64,000 nucleotides of DNA, taken from NCBI RefSeq assembly GCF_024199925.1, contig NZ_JANADR010000001.1, positions 1,736,001 to 1,800,000 on the forward strand, read 5' to 3'. The notes beneath the pieces were generated by a model, which ran no database searches, had not been told where the DNA came from, and was given only the letters and a program-made list of their open reading frames with translations. Position numbers and translations under genes: made by a program. How positions within the stretch are numbered: the stretch's first letter is position 1; every line of letters begins with the position of its first letter. Below are positions 62,488 to 64,000 of the stretch, piece by piece. The stretch is from Bradyrhizobium sp. CCGUVB1N3. GTDB taxonomy: Bacteria > Pseudomonadota > Alphaproteobacteria > Rhizobiales > Xanthobacteraceae.

Positions 62488-63621
62488 ATGCCCCCCTCCG
62501 TCGACCAGCCGCTTCGCATCGTGCACGCCGTGCGTGCCCCGGTCGGCGGCATCTTCCGCCACATCCTCGACCTCGCCAACGGCCAGGTCGATCGTGGACA
62601 TCATGTCGGGATTCTCGCCGACAATCTGACCGGCGGCGAGCGCGCAGAGAACGCTCTGGCCGAGATCGCGCCGCGCCTGAAGCTCGGCGTCCACCGGCTG
62701 GCAATCCGCCGCGAACCATCGCCCGACGACTTTCTCGTGTGGCTGCGCATGAGGCGCCTGATCGGGAAGCTCAATCCGCATGTCATGCACGGCCACGGCG
62801 CCAAGGCCGGCGCCTTCGTGCGGCTCAAGCGGCGCTCGAGTGACACCATCCGCATCTACACCCCGCATGGCGGCTCGCTGCACTATCCCCTGCACACCTT
62901 CAAGGGCGAGTTTTACGCGCGACTGGAACGGACGCTGACGAACAGCACCGACCTGTTCCTGTTCGAAAGCGCCTTTGCCCGCGACACCTATCAGCGCATC
63001 GTCGGCACGCCCAAGGGCGTGGTGCGCTGCGTCTTCAACGGCGTGACGCCGGAGGAATTCGAGCCCGTCGTCACCGCCGACGATGCGACCGACCTCGCCT
63101 ATGTCGGCGAGTTCCGGCACATCAAGGGCGCCGACCTCCTCGTCGACGCGGTGGCGCGCCTGCACGCCCAGGGCCGCAACGTCACGCTGACGCTCGGCGG
63201 CGACGGCGAGGAAATGGCGGCGCTGAAGGCGCAGGTCGAGAAGCTTGGCCTCGCTGGTTCGATCCGCTTCATCGGCCACGTCAAGGCGCGATACGGCTTC
63301 TCCAAGGGGCGGCTGCTGGTCGTTCCCTCGCGCGGCGATTCCATGCCCTATGTCGTGATCGAGGCCGGTGCGGCCGGCATCCCCATGATCGCCGCGAAGG
63401 TCGGCGGCATCCCCGAGATCTTCGGCGCCGAGAGTTCCGCCCTCTTCGCCCCGAGCAATGCCGAGGCCATGGCGGAGGCGATTGGCGCTGCGCTGGACGA
63501 TCCACAGGCGACCGCCCAACGCGCGGCGCGCTTGCGAGAGCGGATCGCGGCGCACTTCTCCCAACGGGCGATGGTGGACGGCGTGCTGGCCGGCTACAGC
63601 GACGCGTTTGCCAATCGTTAA
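62488..63621 (+). CDS. glycosyltransferase family 4 (GT-B fold)
   Basis: This 377-residue glycosyltransferase begins MPPSVDQPLRIVHAVRAPVG. GGIFRHILDLANGQVDRGHH is the N-terminal acceptor region. The nucleotide-sugar site has VGEFRHIKGADLLVDAVARL, VPSRGDSMPYVVIEAGAAGI and GGIPEIFG, the GT4 E-x7-E-like pattern. It transfers a sugar to the growing exopolysaccharide repeat unit. A TTG at 62452 is an alternative start. It is divergent from the chain-length gene. Confidence 0.92.
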   Translation: MPPSVDQPLRIVHAVRAPVGGIFRHILDLANGQVDRGHHVGILADNLTGGERAENALAEIAPRLKLGVHRLAIRREPSPDDFLVWLRMRRLIGKLNPHVMHGHGAKAGAFVRLKRRSSDTIRIYTPHGGSLHYPLHTFKGEFYARLERTLTNSTDLFLFESAFARDTYQRIVGTPKGVVRCVFNGVTPEEFEPVVTADDATDLAYVGEFRHIKGADLLVDAVARLHAQGRNVTLTLGGDGEEMAALKAQVEKLGLAGSIRFIGHVKARYGFSKGRLLVVPSRGDSMPYVVIEAGAAGIPMIAAKVGGIPEIFGAESSALFAPSNAEAMAEAIGAALDDPQATAQRAARLRERIAAHFSQRAMVDGVLAGYSDAFANR

Positions 63622-63744
63622 CCATCCTTAAAGCGGCTTTAGAATTTCTTCCGATTTGTCCGATAAGCGGGAGCGAGGGGGACTCCCGCGCTACGCGCGC
63701 CAATATGCGCGTCCGTCGGGTTTCAGGAATGGACGTGGACGACC

Positions 63745-64000
63745 GTGGAACCGCTCAACGCACGCTCGATGCTCGACGCCGCGACCAGTGCCGCGGCCAC
63801 CCCCGTTGACAAGCCCTTTGTCGAACGCCGTCGCCGGCTTTCGCCGGCAGCACTTGCTGTCGTCAACCAGAAGGTCGCCCGCGCCTATTCGCCGATCGTG
63901 ATCACCGGCTTCGCGCGCGTCGCCGATTTCGTTCTGCTCAGCCTCGTCGGCACGGCGCTCTATTTCGGTTACGTCGCGCCGCAGACCGGCGTCCGCTGGG
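63745..64000 (+). CDS. undecaprenyl-phosphate sugar phosphotransferase-like (partial, runs off right edge)
   Basis: The visible 85 codons start at GTG 63745 (VEPLNARSMLDAATSAAATP). They contain the first hydrophobic helix (FARVADFVLLSLVGTALYFG) of the PglC/WbaP-type initiating transferases, whose catalytic domain would lie beyond the window. The N-terminal style and genomic place fit an exopolysaccharide-initiating glucose phosphotransferase, but no catalytic residue is visible. An ATG at 63769 is an alternative start. Confidence 0.6.
   Translation, partial: MEPLNARSMLDAATSAAATPVDKPFVERRRRLSPAALAVVNQKVARAYSPIVITGFARVADFVLLSLVGTALYFGYVAPQTGVRW

Overview
The window reads as an ordinary chromosomal stretch of a Bradyrhizobium-type alphaproteobacterium. 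The evidence is the high GC content with strong GC3 bias, a nuoABCD operon beside a siderophore-receptor/PepSY pair that resembles fegAB, an Irr-type iron control element, a tig-clpP-clpX-lon block, a glnB-glnA pair, and several intergenic palindromes of the kind common in this genus. No rRNA, CRISPR array or intact insertion sequence was seen.

Layout. 1-3.4 kb: minus-strand nuoA-B-C-D, running with a 1-nt overlap into an FkbM-type methyltransferase gene cut by the window edge. 3.7-7.5 kb: TonB-dependent siderophore receptor (fegA-like), PepSY membrane protein (fegB-like) and a small membrane protein, preceded by an ICE motif. 7.5-10.7 kb: MarR regulator divergent from a Rieske oxygenase and an MFS transporter. 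One missing base in the Rieske gene removes its stop and joins the two genes into one long frame. 11.17-14.85 kb: a small element beside tRNA-Asp, bounded by a 49-bp direct repeat of the tRNA 3' end. It holds a glycine-rich autotransporter and what looks like an integrase remnant. 15.2-16.4 kb: pepT.

16.8-29.5 kb: a large heavy-metal efflux operon. In order it has a Cys-rich small protein, a YtkA/FixH-like protein, a CusB-like adaptor, a CusA-like RND pump, a His-rich small protein, one TolC-family outer-membrane channel, a CzcB-like adaptor, a CzcA-like RND pump and a His-rich CDF exporter. Two pumps with different predicted metal preference appear to share one outer-membrane channel. 29.7-33.9 kb: methyltransferase, small protein, caspase-like protein, tRNA-Val, GFA-family protein. 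33.9-40.7 kb: protein quality control (lon, clpX, clpP, tig), followed by tRNA-Leu. 41-44.3 kb: a multicopper-oxidase-fold protein that has lost most copper ligands, a GNAT and the nicotinamide-nucleotide repair enzyme. 44.7-46.6 kb: glnB-glnA with a candidate sigma-54 promoter. 46.7-52.6 kb: glutamine amidotransferase, AI-2E-type membrane protein, ABM-fold protein, diguanylate cyclase, rplM-rpsI, thioesterase. 52.7-57.6 kb: enoyl-CoA hydratase family, CoA-binding protein, metY, small secreted protein, heme A synthase, DUF2842.

57.6-64 kb: the start of an exopolysaccharide cluster: a deacetylase-like protein with altered metal ligands, a CelD/FemAB-type acyltransferase, a Wzz/GumC-type chain-length protein whose kinase-like domain lacks the P-loop lysine, a GT4 glycosyltransferase and a partial sugar-phosphate transferase.

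The points most worth a second look are the methyltransferase coupled to nuoD, the Rieske frameshift, the tRNA-Asp element, the dual-pump metal operon with its Cys/His-rich accessory parts, and the group of proteins that keep a fold but lose catalytic residues.
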